The notes below the pieces were generated by a model. The model did no database searches and had not been told where the DNA came from. It saw nothing but the letters and a program-made list of their open reading frames with translations. From NCBI GenBank assembly GCA_005888465.1, contig VAYJ01000085.1, forward strand, positions 1 through 14,369: a DNA stretch of 14,369 bases, given 5' to 3'. A program made the translations under genes and the position numbers. Numbering within the stretch: position 1 is the stretch's first letter; the number at the start of each line of letters is the position of its first letter. The stretch comes from Actinomycetota bacterium. GTDB lineage: Bacteria; Actinomycetota; UBA4738. This document shows, in pieces, positions 7,734 through 14,369 of this stretch.

Positions 7734-8201
7734 ATGCGCGTGAGGGTTCGCGTGAACGGGGAGTGGCGCGAGGCCGACCCATGGGAAGGCACGAGCCTGC
7801 TCTCCATGCTTCGCGACGAGCTTGGCCTGCCCGGCTCGAAGAACGCCTGCGAGCAGGGCGAATGCGGGTCGTGCTCGGTGTGGCTGGACGGCGAGCTCGT
7901 CTGTTCGTGCCTGGTGCTCGCCGCGCAGGCCGACGATCGGGACGTACGAACCGTCGAGGGTCTCGCCGGTGACGGCGGACTGCATCCCGTCCAGGAGGCG
8001 TTCCTCGAGGCGGGCGCGGTGCAGTGCGGGTTCTGCACGCCCGGGCTGATCGTGGCCGTGACAGACCTGCTCGCGCAGGATCCGTCGCCATCGGAGGCGA
8101 TGGTTCGCGAGGCGCTCTCGGGGAACCTCTGCCGGTGCACGGGCTACCAGAAGATCCTGGACGCGGTACGCCTTGCCGCCGAACGGATGGCGCCGCGGTG
8201 A
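7734..8201 (+). CDS. Xanthine dehydrogenase family, [2Fe-2S] subunit
   Basis: A 155-residue protein, the usual size of the small iron-sulfur subunit. The N-terminal ferredoxin-like domain has C39, C44, C47 and C59 (CEQGECGSC plus a later cysteine; C57 is an extra one). The C-terminal helical domain has C98, C101, C133 and C135 (QCGFCTPG, LCRCTGY). It carries electrons from the molybdenum centre to FAD. ATG 7734 follows a strong ribosome binding site. Its TGA (8199-8201) overlaps the GTG of the 8-oxoguanine deaminase gene by 4 nt, indicating coupled translation. All eight cluster cysteines are present, so this subunit looks functional. Confidence 0.95.
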   Translation: MRVRVRVNGEWREADPWEGTSLLSMLRDELGLPGSKNACEQGECGSCSVWLDGELVCSCLVLAAQADDRDVRTVEGLAGDGGLHPVQEAFLEAGAVQCGFCTPGLIVAVTDLLAQDPSPSEAMVREALSGNLCRCTGYQKILDAVRLAAERMAPR

Positions 8202-9565
8202 GCCGCCTGCTCATCGATGGCTGCGAGGTCGTCGTCACGATGGACGACGCCGGCACGGAGATCGCGGGCGGGTCGATCCTCCTCGAGGACGGCGCGATCG
8301 CGTGGGTGGGCTCGTCGGGCGCTCGCCCGCTGGCGGCGGAAGGCGCGGACGTGATCGACGGGCGGGGTACCGTCGCGCTCCCCGGCCTCGTGAACACCCA
8401 TCACCACCTGTACCAGACGCTCACGCGGGCGCGGGCGCGCGAACAGGGGCTCTTCGGCTGGCTCACCGAGCTGTATCCGGTGTGGGCGGGGATCGACGCC
8501 GAATGGGAGCGGGCGGCGGCGGCGGTCGGCCTGGCGGAGCTCGCCCTGTCCGGCTGCACGATGACGACTGATCACCACTACGTCTTCCCGGCAGGGCGCC
8601 CCGGGCTGCTCGAGGCGGAGATCGACGCAGCCCGCGAGATCGGCCTGCGGTTCCACCCGTGCCGCGGCTCGATGGACCTGGGCGCGTCCGACGGCGGGCT
8701 CCCTCCCGATCGCATCGTGCAGGACACCGACGCCGCGCTGGCCGACACCGAGGAGGCGATTCGGCACCATCACGATGCGACGCCGGGCTCGATGCTTCGG
8801 ATCGCGGTCGCGCCCTGCTCCCCGTTCTCGGCGACAGAGCGGCTCATGAAGGAGTCGGGCGCGCTCGCACGCCGGCTCGACGTCCGGCTGCACACGCACA
8901 TCGCCGAGACGAGGGACGAGGAGGCGTTCTGCGCCGAGCGCTTCGGCCGCCGGCCGATCGAACTGCTCGATGACCTGGGGTTCCTGGGATCGGACGTGTG
9001 GCTCGCCCACGCGGTGCATCTCTTCGACGACGACCTCGCTCGGCTCGCGGCGACCGGCACGGGGGTGGCGCACTGCCCGACGTCGAACCTTCGCCTCGGC
9101 TCGGGGATCGCACGGACGCGGGCGCTCCTCGACGCCCGCGTGCCGGTCGGCCTGGGCGTCGACGGGTCGGCCTCGAACGACTCGGGCGATCTGCTCGCGG
9201 AACTTCGTCAGGCCATGCTCGTCGCGCGCGCGGCCGGCGACCCTGCCGCGCTCACCGCCCGCGAGGCCCTGCGGATCGCGACGCGAGGCGGGGCCGAGTG
9301 CCTCGGGCGCCCCGGCGACCTCGGCTCGCTCGAGCCGGGGAAGCGCGCCGACGTCGCGCTCTTCGGCGTGGACGGCCTTTCCTTCGCCGGAGCGGGCGAG
9401 GACCCGGTCGCGGCGCTCGCGCTCTGCCGACCGCAGTCCGCGCGACTTGTGATCGTGGAGGGGCGGGTCGTCGTTCGCGACGGGCGGCTCGCCACGGCGA
9501 ACCAGGACGCGATCGCCGAGGAGGGCCATCGCGTGGCCCGTCGGATCGCGGGGGCGGACCGATGA
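8198..9565 (+). CDS. 8-oxoguanine deaminase
   Basis: A 455-residue amidohydrolase. It closely resembles characterised 8-oxoguanine deaminases of the Pseudomonas type: NTHHHLYQTLTRA, LTELYPVWAG, the RGSMDLGASDGGLPPDRIV block, APCSPFS, RLHTHIAET, AHCPTSNLRLGSGIA and GVDGSASND. Metal ligands are H68 and H70, H232 and H234 (with E237), H271 and D322. The reaction is 8-oxoguanine + H2O = urate + NH3, so it gives urate without a dehydrogenase step. The start is GTG 8198, overlapping the [2Fe-2S] gene by 4 nt. Its stop overlaps the ATG of the molybdenum subunit (ATGA at 9562-9565). Lying between two xanthine dehydrogenase subunit genes is unusual and ties its expression to that enzyme. Other substrates, such as isocytosine-like compounds or hydroxylated triazines, are possible in this family. 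Confidence 0.9.
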   Translation: MSRLLIDGCEVVVTMDDAGTEIAGGSILLEDGAIAWVGSSGARPLAAEGADVIDGRGTVALPGLVNTHHHLYQTLTRARAREQGLFGWLTELYPVWAGIDAEWERAAAAVGLAELALSGCTMTTDHHYVFPAGRPGLLEAEIDAAREIGLRFHPCRGSMDLGASDGGLPPDRIVQDTDAALADTEEAIRHHHDATPGSMLRIAVAPCSPFSATERLMKESGALARRLDVRLHTHIAETRDEEAFCAERFGRRPIELLDDLGFLGSDVWLAHAVHLFDDDLARLAATGTGVAHCPTSNLRLGSGIARTRALLDARVPVGLGVDGSASNDSGDLLAELRQAMLVARAAGDPAALTAREALRIATRGGAECLGRPGDLGSLEPGKRADVALFGVDGLSFAGAGEDPVAALALCRPQSARLVIVEGRVVVRDGRLATANQDAIAEEGHRVARRIAGADR

Positions 9566-11843
9566 GCCGGCGAACCGAGGAGCGCGTGCGCGGCGGCATC
9601 GGCGAGTCCGTGCGCCGCGTCGACGGCGTCCCCAAGGTTCGCGGGTCGTTCGCCTATGGGAGCGACCTCTGGCACGAACGCATGCTCTGGGGACACACGC
9701 TCCGGAGCCCGCACGCCCATGCGCGCATCCGCTCGATCCACGTCACGGACGCGCTCACCGCACCCGGTGTCGTCGCCGTGCTCACGGCAGAGGACGTGCC
9801 GGGGAAGACGACCTACGGGCTCGAGTTCGCCGACCAACCGGTGCTCGCGGCCGATCGCGTTCGCTACCACGGCGAGCCCGTCGCCATCGTCGCGGCGGAG
9901 ACGCCCGAGACTACGAGGCGCTTCCCGCGGTGACCGACATGGAAGAGGCGCTCGATCCCGCCGCGCCGAAGCTCCACGATTGGGGGAACGTCCTTCGCCA
10001 CGTGCGGATCGCGCACGGCGACCCAGGCGTGCAGGCGGACGTCTGGGTCGAGGGCTACTACGAGACCGGCATCCAGGATCAAGCGGCGCTCGGGCCCGAG
10101 GGCGGCCTCGCGATCCCCGCCGACGACGGCGGCGTGGACCTGTTCGTCACCACGCAGTGGCTGCACGTGGACCGCCAGCAGATCGCGCCGTGCCTCGGAC
10201 TGCCCGAGGAGAAAGTCCGGATCACGCTCGCCGGGCTGGGGGGCGCGTTCGGCTCACGGGAGGACGTGCACCTGCAGATCCACGCGTGCATGCTCGCCCT
10301 GCGAACTGGCCGGCCGGTGAAGTTCATGTACAGCCGTCCCGAGTCGTTCCTGGGCCACGTGCATCGCCATCCGTCGCGGATCTGGGCGAAGACGGGCGCG
10401 ACGCGAGATGGGCGCCTGATGAACGTCCAAGTCCGCCTCTTGCTCGACGGCGGCGCGTACGCATCGTCCTCTCCGGCAGTCATCGCCAACGCGTCAACGT
10501 TCGCCGCGGGACCCTACGAGGTCCCGAACGCGCTCATCGAGGGGACGTGCGTCTACACGAACAACCCGCCTTGCGGTGCCATGCGCGGGTTCGGCGGCCC
10601 GCAGGTCGCCTTCGCGCACGAGGCGCAGATGGACAAGCTCGCCGTGGCGCTCGGGATGGACCCGGTGGAGCTCCGGCTGCGCAACGCACTCCACCCTGGA
10701 TCCGTGCTCCCCACGGGCCAGGTGATCCACGGGAGCGCGCCGGTCCGCGAGGTGATCGAACGCTGTGCAGCACTGCCGCTCCCGCCCGAGGAGCCGCGGG
10801 ACGAACGGGGACACCGCGACCCGCTGGGGCTCCCCGGCGGCGCCGCCGGCAACGTCGGACGGGGGGAGTCGATCCGCCGTGGGGTCGGGTTCGCCGTCGG
10901 GTACAAGAACATCGCCTACAGCGAGGGCTTCGACGACTCGACCGAGGCGAAGGTCACGCTCTCCGAGGGTCCGGACGGGCCGATAGCCGAGGTCCACACG
11001 GCCGCGGTGGAGTGCGGGGGCGGCGTCCACACGATCCTCACGCAGATCGCGCGAACGGAGCTGGGGGTCGACCACGTGATCCTGCACCCGCCCGACACGG
11101 GTGTCGGGTCGGCGGGGTCCAGCTCGGCGTCCCGGCTCACGCTGATGGCGGGCGGAGCGGTCCAACTCGCGTGCCGGGCCATCCGCGAGGAGCTCGAGGC
11201 CGAGCCGGATCGCGACCTCCGCGCCCGCCCGATCACGGCCACGCGCACCTACCACCACCGCCAGACGCAGTCGTTCGGATCGGACGGCCAGGGCGACATC
11301 CACGTGATGTTCGCCTTCGCCGCGGAACGGGCGGTGGTCGAGGTGGACACGGACCTCGGGCTCGTGCGCGTCGTGCAGATCGCCGCCGCCCAGGACGTGG
11401 GTCGCGCGATCAACCCACAGGGGGTGCAGGGTCAGATCGAGGGTGGGACGGCGCAGGGCCTCGGGCTCGCGTTGATGGAGGAGCTGCAGGTCAAGGACGG
11501 GCGCATCCTCAACGCCTCGTTCACCGACTATCTCCTGCCAACGATCCTCGACATGCCGCCCGTGGTCGCCGAGATCGTCGAGGACCCGGAGCCGGAGGTC
11601 CCGTTCGGCGTGAAGGGCGCCGGCGAGCCCTCGACGATCGTCTCGACTGCGGCGATCGTCGCCGCGCTCCGCGACGCGACGGGGCGAGCGCTGAACCGCG
11701 CGCCGGTTAAGCCGGACGACCTGGTGGGCCTGCGCGAACCGGCGTCGTCGGCGGGGCCCGCGCCAATCCCCGACGTGCCCGGCCCCAAGCCGATCCCGGA
11801 GTACCACGGCGTGGACGCTGGGCAGCAGGAGCTGATGACGTAG
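9562..11843 (+). pseudogene. Xanthine dehydrogenase family, molybdenum-binding subunit, frame broken near 9909
   Basis: Two frames together encode a subunit of about 770 residues, normal for the family. The first frame (9562 to about 9909, 116 residues) starts MSRRTEERVRGGIGESVRR and holds the N-terminal hammerhead domain (LRSPHAHARI, VAVLTAEDVPG, HGEPVAIVAAETPE). It then runs out of register to TGA 9931-9933. The second frame (from about 9909 to TAG 11841-11843) continues DYEALPAVTDMEEALDP. It has LGGAFGSRED (about 10236-10265), AMRGFG (10578-10595), ECGGGVHT and GAGE, whose catalytic Glu codon is 11625-11627. The tail is proline-rich (PAPIPDVPGPKPIPEY). It should bind molybdopterin and hydroxylate hypoxanthine or xanthine with the FAD and [2Fe-2S] subunits encoded upstream. 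If the downstream frame were used alone (GTG 9930) it would lack part of the domain. A real pseudogene and an assembly error are both possible. Confidence 0.88.
9907..9911 (+). other. Frame-breaking deletion point in the xanthine dehydrogenase molybdenum subunit
   Basis: The upstream frame ends its family match at AAETPE (codon GAG 9907-9909), and the new frame begins at DYEALPAV (GAC 9909-9911), sharing one base. Relatives have about 11 residues between these points, a helix of the TARRAxEAI type. The gene length (2282 nt) leaves remainder 2 on division by 3, which fits a deletion of 3n+1, most likely 34 nt. There is no homopolymer at the site. Confidence 0.8.
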
Positions 11844-11846
11844 GTA

Positions 11847-11866
11847 CGGCGCAGCGCCGGGCCCGG
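11847..11866 (+). terminator. GC-rich hairpin after the xanthine dehydrogenase operon
   Basis: CGGCG (11847-11851), loop CAG and CGCCG (11855-11859) form a 5-bp stem 3 nt after the TAG at 11841-11843. It overlaps the 10-nt palindrome CCGGGCCCGG at 11857-11866. No T-run follows, so termination is only suggested by position between convergent genes. Confidence 0.3.
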
Positions 11867-11885
11867 ACCACGGGTGTTAGCGATA

Positions 11886-11939
11886 CCGTAGGAAATATCT
11901 ACAACTGGCAATATCGCGACTTCTAGATATTTTCCACGG
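11886..11939. repeat. AT-rich imperfect inverted repeat in the convergent spacer
   Basis: The left arm CCGTAGGAAATATCTACAAC (11886-11905) pairs without gaps with the right arm CTTCTAGATATTTTCCACGG (11920-11939) at 16 of 20 positions, around a 14-nt centre with AATATCGCGA. The stretch 11891-11935 is about 38% GC and stands out sharply from the GC-rich surroundings. A small stem CGGTT/AACCG (11937-11951) adjoins it. It lies between the 3' ends of the xanthine dehydrogenase operon and the minus-strand carbamoyltransferase gene. It could be a bidirectional terminator, a regulator site or the scar of a mobile element. Confidence 0.55.
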
Positions 11940-11981
11940 TTGGCTGAACCGGGACCCCCCTCGGAGCCGGCCGGCGGCGGC

Positions 11982-12971
11982 TCAGCCCATCGTCAGCGCC
12001 ATGACCGCCTTCTGCGCGTGCAGGCGGTTCTCGGCCTGGTCGTAGACCGCCGACTGCGGGCCGTCGATCACCTCGTCGGTCACCTCGACTCCCCGGTCCG
12101 CGGGGAGCGGATGCATGAAGATCGCGCCGTCGCTCGCCATCGCCATCCGGCGCCCGTCCGTGATCCAGTCCTGGTACTGGTCGATGATTTTCGCGCCCTC
12201 GGCCTCGTCGGTCGTCGTGAGCAGCGCCCCCCAGCTCTTCGCGTAGACGACGTCGGCGCCGCGGAACCCGTCCTCGAACCCGCTCATGAGCTCGAGCGAT
12301 CCTCGCGAAGCGCGGGCGTTCTCCTTCGCCTGCTCGACGACGTCGGGCATCAGCTCGAACTCGGGCGGATGCACGAGCCGAACGTTCATCCCGAACTGCG
12401 TCGCGAGCAGGATCAGGCTCTGCGGCACGCTGATCGGCTTCTGGTACGAGGCGGCGTACGCCCAGCTCACGTCAAGCGTCCGGCCGCGGGGGTCGCCGAG
12501 CTTCTCGATCATCGTCATGAGGTCCGCGAGGGCCTGGTGCGGGTGGTAGAGGTCGCACTGCATGTTGAGGACGGGGACGCGCGAGGCCTCCGCGACCGCG
12601 CGGATGTAGGCGTTGCCGAGCCCCCAGTCCACGTTTCGGATCGCGATCCCGTCGTTGTAGCGGCCGAGGATCTCCCCGATCTCCTTCGGCGTGTCGCCGT
12701 GAGCGATCTGGGTCGTGCGACTCTCGATGAACTGCGCGTGGCCGCCGAGCTGGGCCATCCCCGCCTCGAACGACGCCCGCGTGCGCGTCGAGGAATAGAA
12801 GAACAGCATCGCGAGGACCCGGTCGCGAAGGATCGCGTGGGAGATGCCCAGAGCTCGCTGGCGCTTCAGCTCGAACGCGACGTCCAGGACCGTTTCGATC
12901 TCTTCGCGGGTCCAGTCCTGCGTGTCGATCATGTCGCGGCCGCGCATATGCGTCTGCACGTCGGAGAGCAT
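11982..12971 (-). CDS. ygeW: YgeW-like carbamoyltransferase
   Basis: A 329-residue transcarbamylase. The carbamoyl-phosphate motif SSTRTR is at 60-65, the HPHQ motif at 143-146 (MQCDLYHPHQALADL), and the C-terminal substrate loop HPLPADRGVEV begins at H287. Blocks such as QIAHGDTPKEI, LGNAYIR, WAYAASYQKPISVPQ and VVYAKSWG resemble E. coli YgeW and its relatives, which sit in purine-associated clusters and whose substrate is not firmly known. It is shorter than E. coli YgeW (about 396), mostly because the C-terminal extension is missing. Databases may label such proteins ornithine carbamoyltransferase. ATG 12971 is used here; GTG at 12959 (residue 5) lies at the expected distance from a possible minus-strand -10 box, and ATG 12947 is a further alternative. 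It is head to head with adenine deaminase and could use the carbamate kinase encoded upstream to yield ATP. Confidence 0.9.
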   Translation of the reverse strand: MLSDVQTHMRGRDMIDTQDWTREEIETVLDVAFELKRQRALGISHAILRDRVLAMLFFYSSTRTRASFEAGMAQLGGHAQFIESRTTQIAHGDTPKEIGEILGRYNDGIAIRNVDWGLGNAYIRAVAEASRVPVLNMQCDLYHPHQALADLMTMIEKLGDPRGRTLDVSWAYAASYQKPISVPQSLILLATQFGMNVRLVHPPEFELMPDVVEQAKENARASRGSLELMSGFEDGFRGADVVYAKSWGALLTTTDEAEGAKIIDQYQDWITDGRRMAMASDGAIFMHPLPADRGVEVTDEVIDGPQSAVYDQAENRLHAQKAVMALTMG

Positions 12972-12976
12972 AAGCT
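12967..12976. promoter_or_regulatory. Candidate bidirectional promoter with overlapping -10 boxes
   Basis: The 10-nt near-palindrome AGCATAAGCT holds TAAGCT on the plus strand (12971-12976) and TATGCT on the minus strand (12972 down to 12967); both fit TANNNT and they share the central TA. Plus: 6 nt then ATG 12983 of adenine deaminase. Minus: 7 nt then GTG 12959, in frame in ygeW. Both starts would then be leaderless, which would explain an 11-nt gap between annotated genes with no ribosome binding sites. A weak minus-strand -35 (TTCGGC, 16-nt spacing) can be drawn; none is seen for the plus strand. Confidence 0.45.
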
Positions 12977-12982
12977 CTGCAG

Positions 12983-14369
12983 ATGGAGGCCGAAGGCCGC
13001 TTCAGGGGCGACCTCGCGCACCGGCTGGCCGTGGCCCGGGGCGACGAACCGGCCGACCTCGTGATAGCCGGCGGTCGCGTGCTCTCGGTCTTCACCGGCG
13101 AGCTGCTTGACGCGGACGTTGCCGTCGCGGGCGAGCACGTCGCGGGCGTGGGGCCCGGCTACGAGGGCCTCGAGCGGGTCGACGCCTCCGGCCTGATCCT
13201 GCTCCCCGGGTTCATCGACGGGCACATGCACATCGAATCGACCAAGCTCATGGTCGACGAGTTCGCCCGAGCCGTGCTGCCCCACGGGACGACCACGGTG
13301 GTGCTGGACCCGCACGAGATCGCGAACGTGTTCGGCCTGGACGGGGTCCGCGCCATCCTGGCCGCCGCCCAGTGGATCCCGCTCGACTTCTACGTGATGG
13401 TGTCCTCGTGCGTGCCGGCGAGCCCGTTCGAATCCTCGGGGGCGACCGTCGACGCCGACGACATCGCCCGGTTCCTGGCCGAGGAGCCGCGCGCCCTCGG
13501 GCTCGCCGAGATGATGGATTTCCCGGGCGTCGTGGGCGGCTCGGACGAGGCGCTCGCGAAGATCGAGGCCGCGTGGCTCGCCAGGGACGGCCACATCGAC
13601 GGCCACGCGCCGGGCCTCTCCGGCCGCGCGCTCGCCGCCTATCTCGCCGCCGGCGTGCGGAGCGACCACGAGTGCACGACGTACGAGGAGGCGCTCGAGA
13701 AGCGCCGGCTCGGGATGTGGATCATGATCCGCGAGGGCTCCGCCGCGCGGAACCTCGAGGCGCTCCTTCCGTTGGTCCTGGAACACGGCCCGGGGAACTG
13801 TCTCGTCTGCACCGACGATCGCGAGCCGGACCAGCTGCTCGCCGAGGGCCACATCGACGACGTCATGAGGAAGGCCGTCGCGCTCGGATGCCCTCCGTAC
13901 CACGCGGTCGTCATGGGAACGCTCAACGCCGCCCGCTACCACCGCCTCCACCGGCACGGGGCGGTCGCGCCCGGCTACGTGGCGGACGTCGTGGCGGTCG
14001 AGGACCTGTCGCGCTTCCGGCCGGTCTCCGTGTGGAAACGTGGCCGGCTCGCCGCACAGCACGGCGCGCCGCTCACCGTTCCCCGCGCGGAGGCGCCCGA
14101 GTGGATGCGCGGGAGCGTGCGGGTGCCGTCGCTCGGCGCCGACGCGTTCGCGGTCGGCGCCACCGGGCCCGTTCGTGTGATCGGGGTGACCTCGGGGCAG
14201 CTCGTGACCCGGGCGCTCGTCGCGGAACCCGGCAGACGAAACGGCCAAGCCGTGGCTGACCCCGACCGCGACCTCGCGAAGATCGCGGTCGTCGAGCGGC
14301 ACCGCGGAACGGGACGCATCGGCGTTGGCTTCGTGAGCGGGTTCGGGCTCGCCCGGGGCGCCATGGCGT
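12983..14369 (+). CDS. ade: Adenine deaminase, 3' end beyond the window
   Basis: The frame is open from ATG 12983 to the last base, giving 462 residues. Full-length family members are near 580, so roughly the last 100-150 residues lie outside. The reaction is adenine + H2O = hypoxanthine + NH3, in the cytoplasm. Matches to the Ade family run throughout: VARGDEPADLVI at the N-terminus, LPGFIDGHMHIES with H81 and H83, DPHEIANVFG with H111, VSSCVPA, GLAEMMDFPGV with E176, DGHAPGL with H208, a second metal-site H229 (DHEC), MIREGSAARNLEAL and CTDDREPD with D278. The C-terminal part seen includes the start of the Ade-specific domain (VERHRGTGRIGVGFVSGFG). Fourteen residues precede the conserved LAVARGD block, as expected from relatives. 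It lies 11 nt from the divergent ygeW start, probably sharing a promoter region. It supplies hypoxanthine to the xanthine dehydrogenases of the locus. Confidence 0.96.
   Translation, partial: MEAEGRFRGDLAHRLAVARGDEPADLVIAGGRVLSVFTGELLDADVAVAGEHVAGVGPGYEGLERVDASGLILLPGFIDGHMHIESTKLMVDEFARAVLPHGTTTVVLDPHEIANVFGLDGVRAILAAAQWIPLDFYVMVSSCVPASPFESSGATVDADDIARFLAEEPRALGLAEMMDFPGVVGGSDEALAKIEAAWLARDGHIDGHAPGLSGRALAAYLAAGVRSDHECTTYEEALEKRRLGMWIMIREGSAARNLEALLPLVLEHGPGNCLVCTDDREPDQLLAEGHIDDVMRKAVALGCPPYHAVVMGTLNAARYHRLHRHGAVAPGYVADVVAVEDLSRFRPVSVWKRGRLAAQHGAPLTVPRAEAPEWMRGSVRVPSLGADAFAVGATGPVRVIGVTSGQLVTRALVAEPGRRNGQAVADPDRDLAKIAVVERHRGTGRIGVGFVSGFGLARGAMA

Noticed and set aside
12929..14302. Minus-strand open frame of 457 codons opposite adenine deaminase
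   Set aside because: The plus strand over the same span encodes a clear adenine deaminase with all metal ligands. The minus-strand product has no family features.
1..14369. tRNA or rRNA genes, CRISPR arrays, insertion sequences or integrase genes
   Set aside because: No cloverleaf-like or rRNA-like segment, no regularly spaced repeats, and no transposase or integrase motifs were seen in any frame.

Overview
The window is GC-rich, with strong GC bias at third codon positions. It carries a purine-catabolism locus. The base composition, the frequent GTG starts, starts that look leaderless behind TANNNT boxes, a luciferase-like (LLM) oxidoreductase and a PF03640-type lipoprotein suggest an actinobacterium or a related GC-rich lineage such as Chloroflexota. 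This is inferred from style; there is no rRNA or other taxonomic marker here.

Layout. Positions 1-1357 hold the 3' end of an aspartate-carbamoyltransferase-like gene followed 7 nt later by a carbamate kinase. A small lipoprotein gene with its own ribosome binding site follows (1442-1897). From 1942 to 11843 there is a tightly packed plus-strand run: a fused [2Fe-2S]/molybdenum xanthine dehydrogenase of the XdhD or 'selenium-dependent' type (broken), SsnA-type aminohydrolase, LLM oxidoreductase, xanthine dehydrogenase FAD subunit, xanthine dehydrogenase [2Fe-2S] subunit, 8-oxoguanine deaminase, and xanthine dehydrogenase molybdenum subunit (broken). Gaps are 2-6 nt or the genes overlap by 4 nt, so this reads as one operon. 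A 138-nt convergent spacer with an AT-rich dyad separates it from a minus-strand YgeW-like carbamoyltransferase (11982-12971). That gene is head to head, 11 nt apart, with a plus-strand adenine deaminase that runs off the window (12983-14369). No stretch longer than 300 nt lacks a gene.

How it may work together. Adenine deaminase would feed hypoxanthine, and 8-oxoguanine deaminase would give urate directly. The two molybdenum hydroxylases would oxidise hypoxanthine and xanthine or related purines. No uricase or allantoinase is visible. Instead the locus has SsnA, an XdhD-like enzyme, a YgeW-like carbamoyltransferase and carbamate kinase, members of the set known from the Escherichia coli yge-ygf-yqe region and from uricase-independent urate-degrading clusters. 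A carbamoyltransferase plus carbamate kinase would let ureido nitrogen end as carbamoyl phosphate, giving ATP, CO2 and ammonia.

Main oddity. Both molybdenum-subunit genes carry short internal deletions that break the frame (near 3072 and near 9909). In each case the reading resumes in another frame with perfectly conserved family sequence. They are either recent parallel gene losses or defects of the assembly; the sequence alone cannot decide. A second point is a candidate bidirectional leaderless promoter at 12967-12976.
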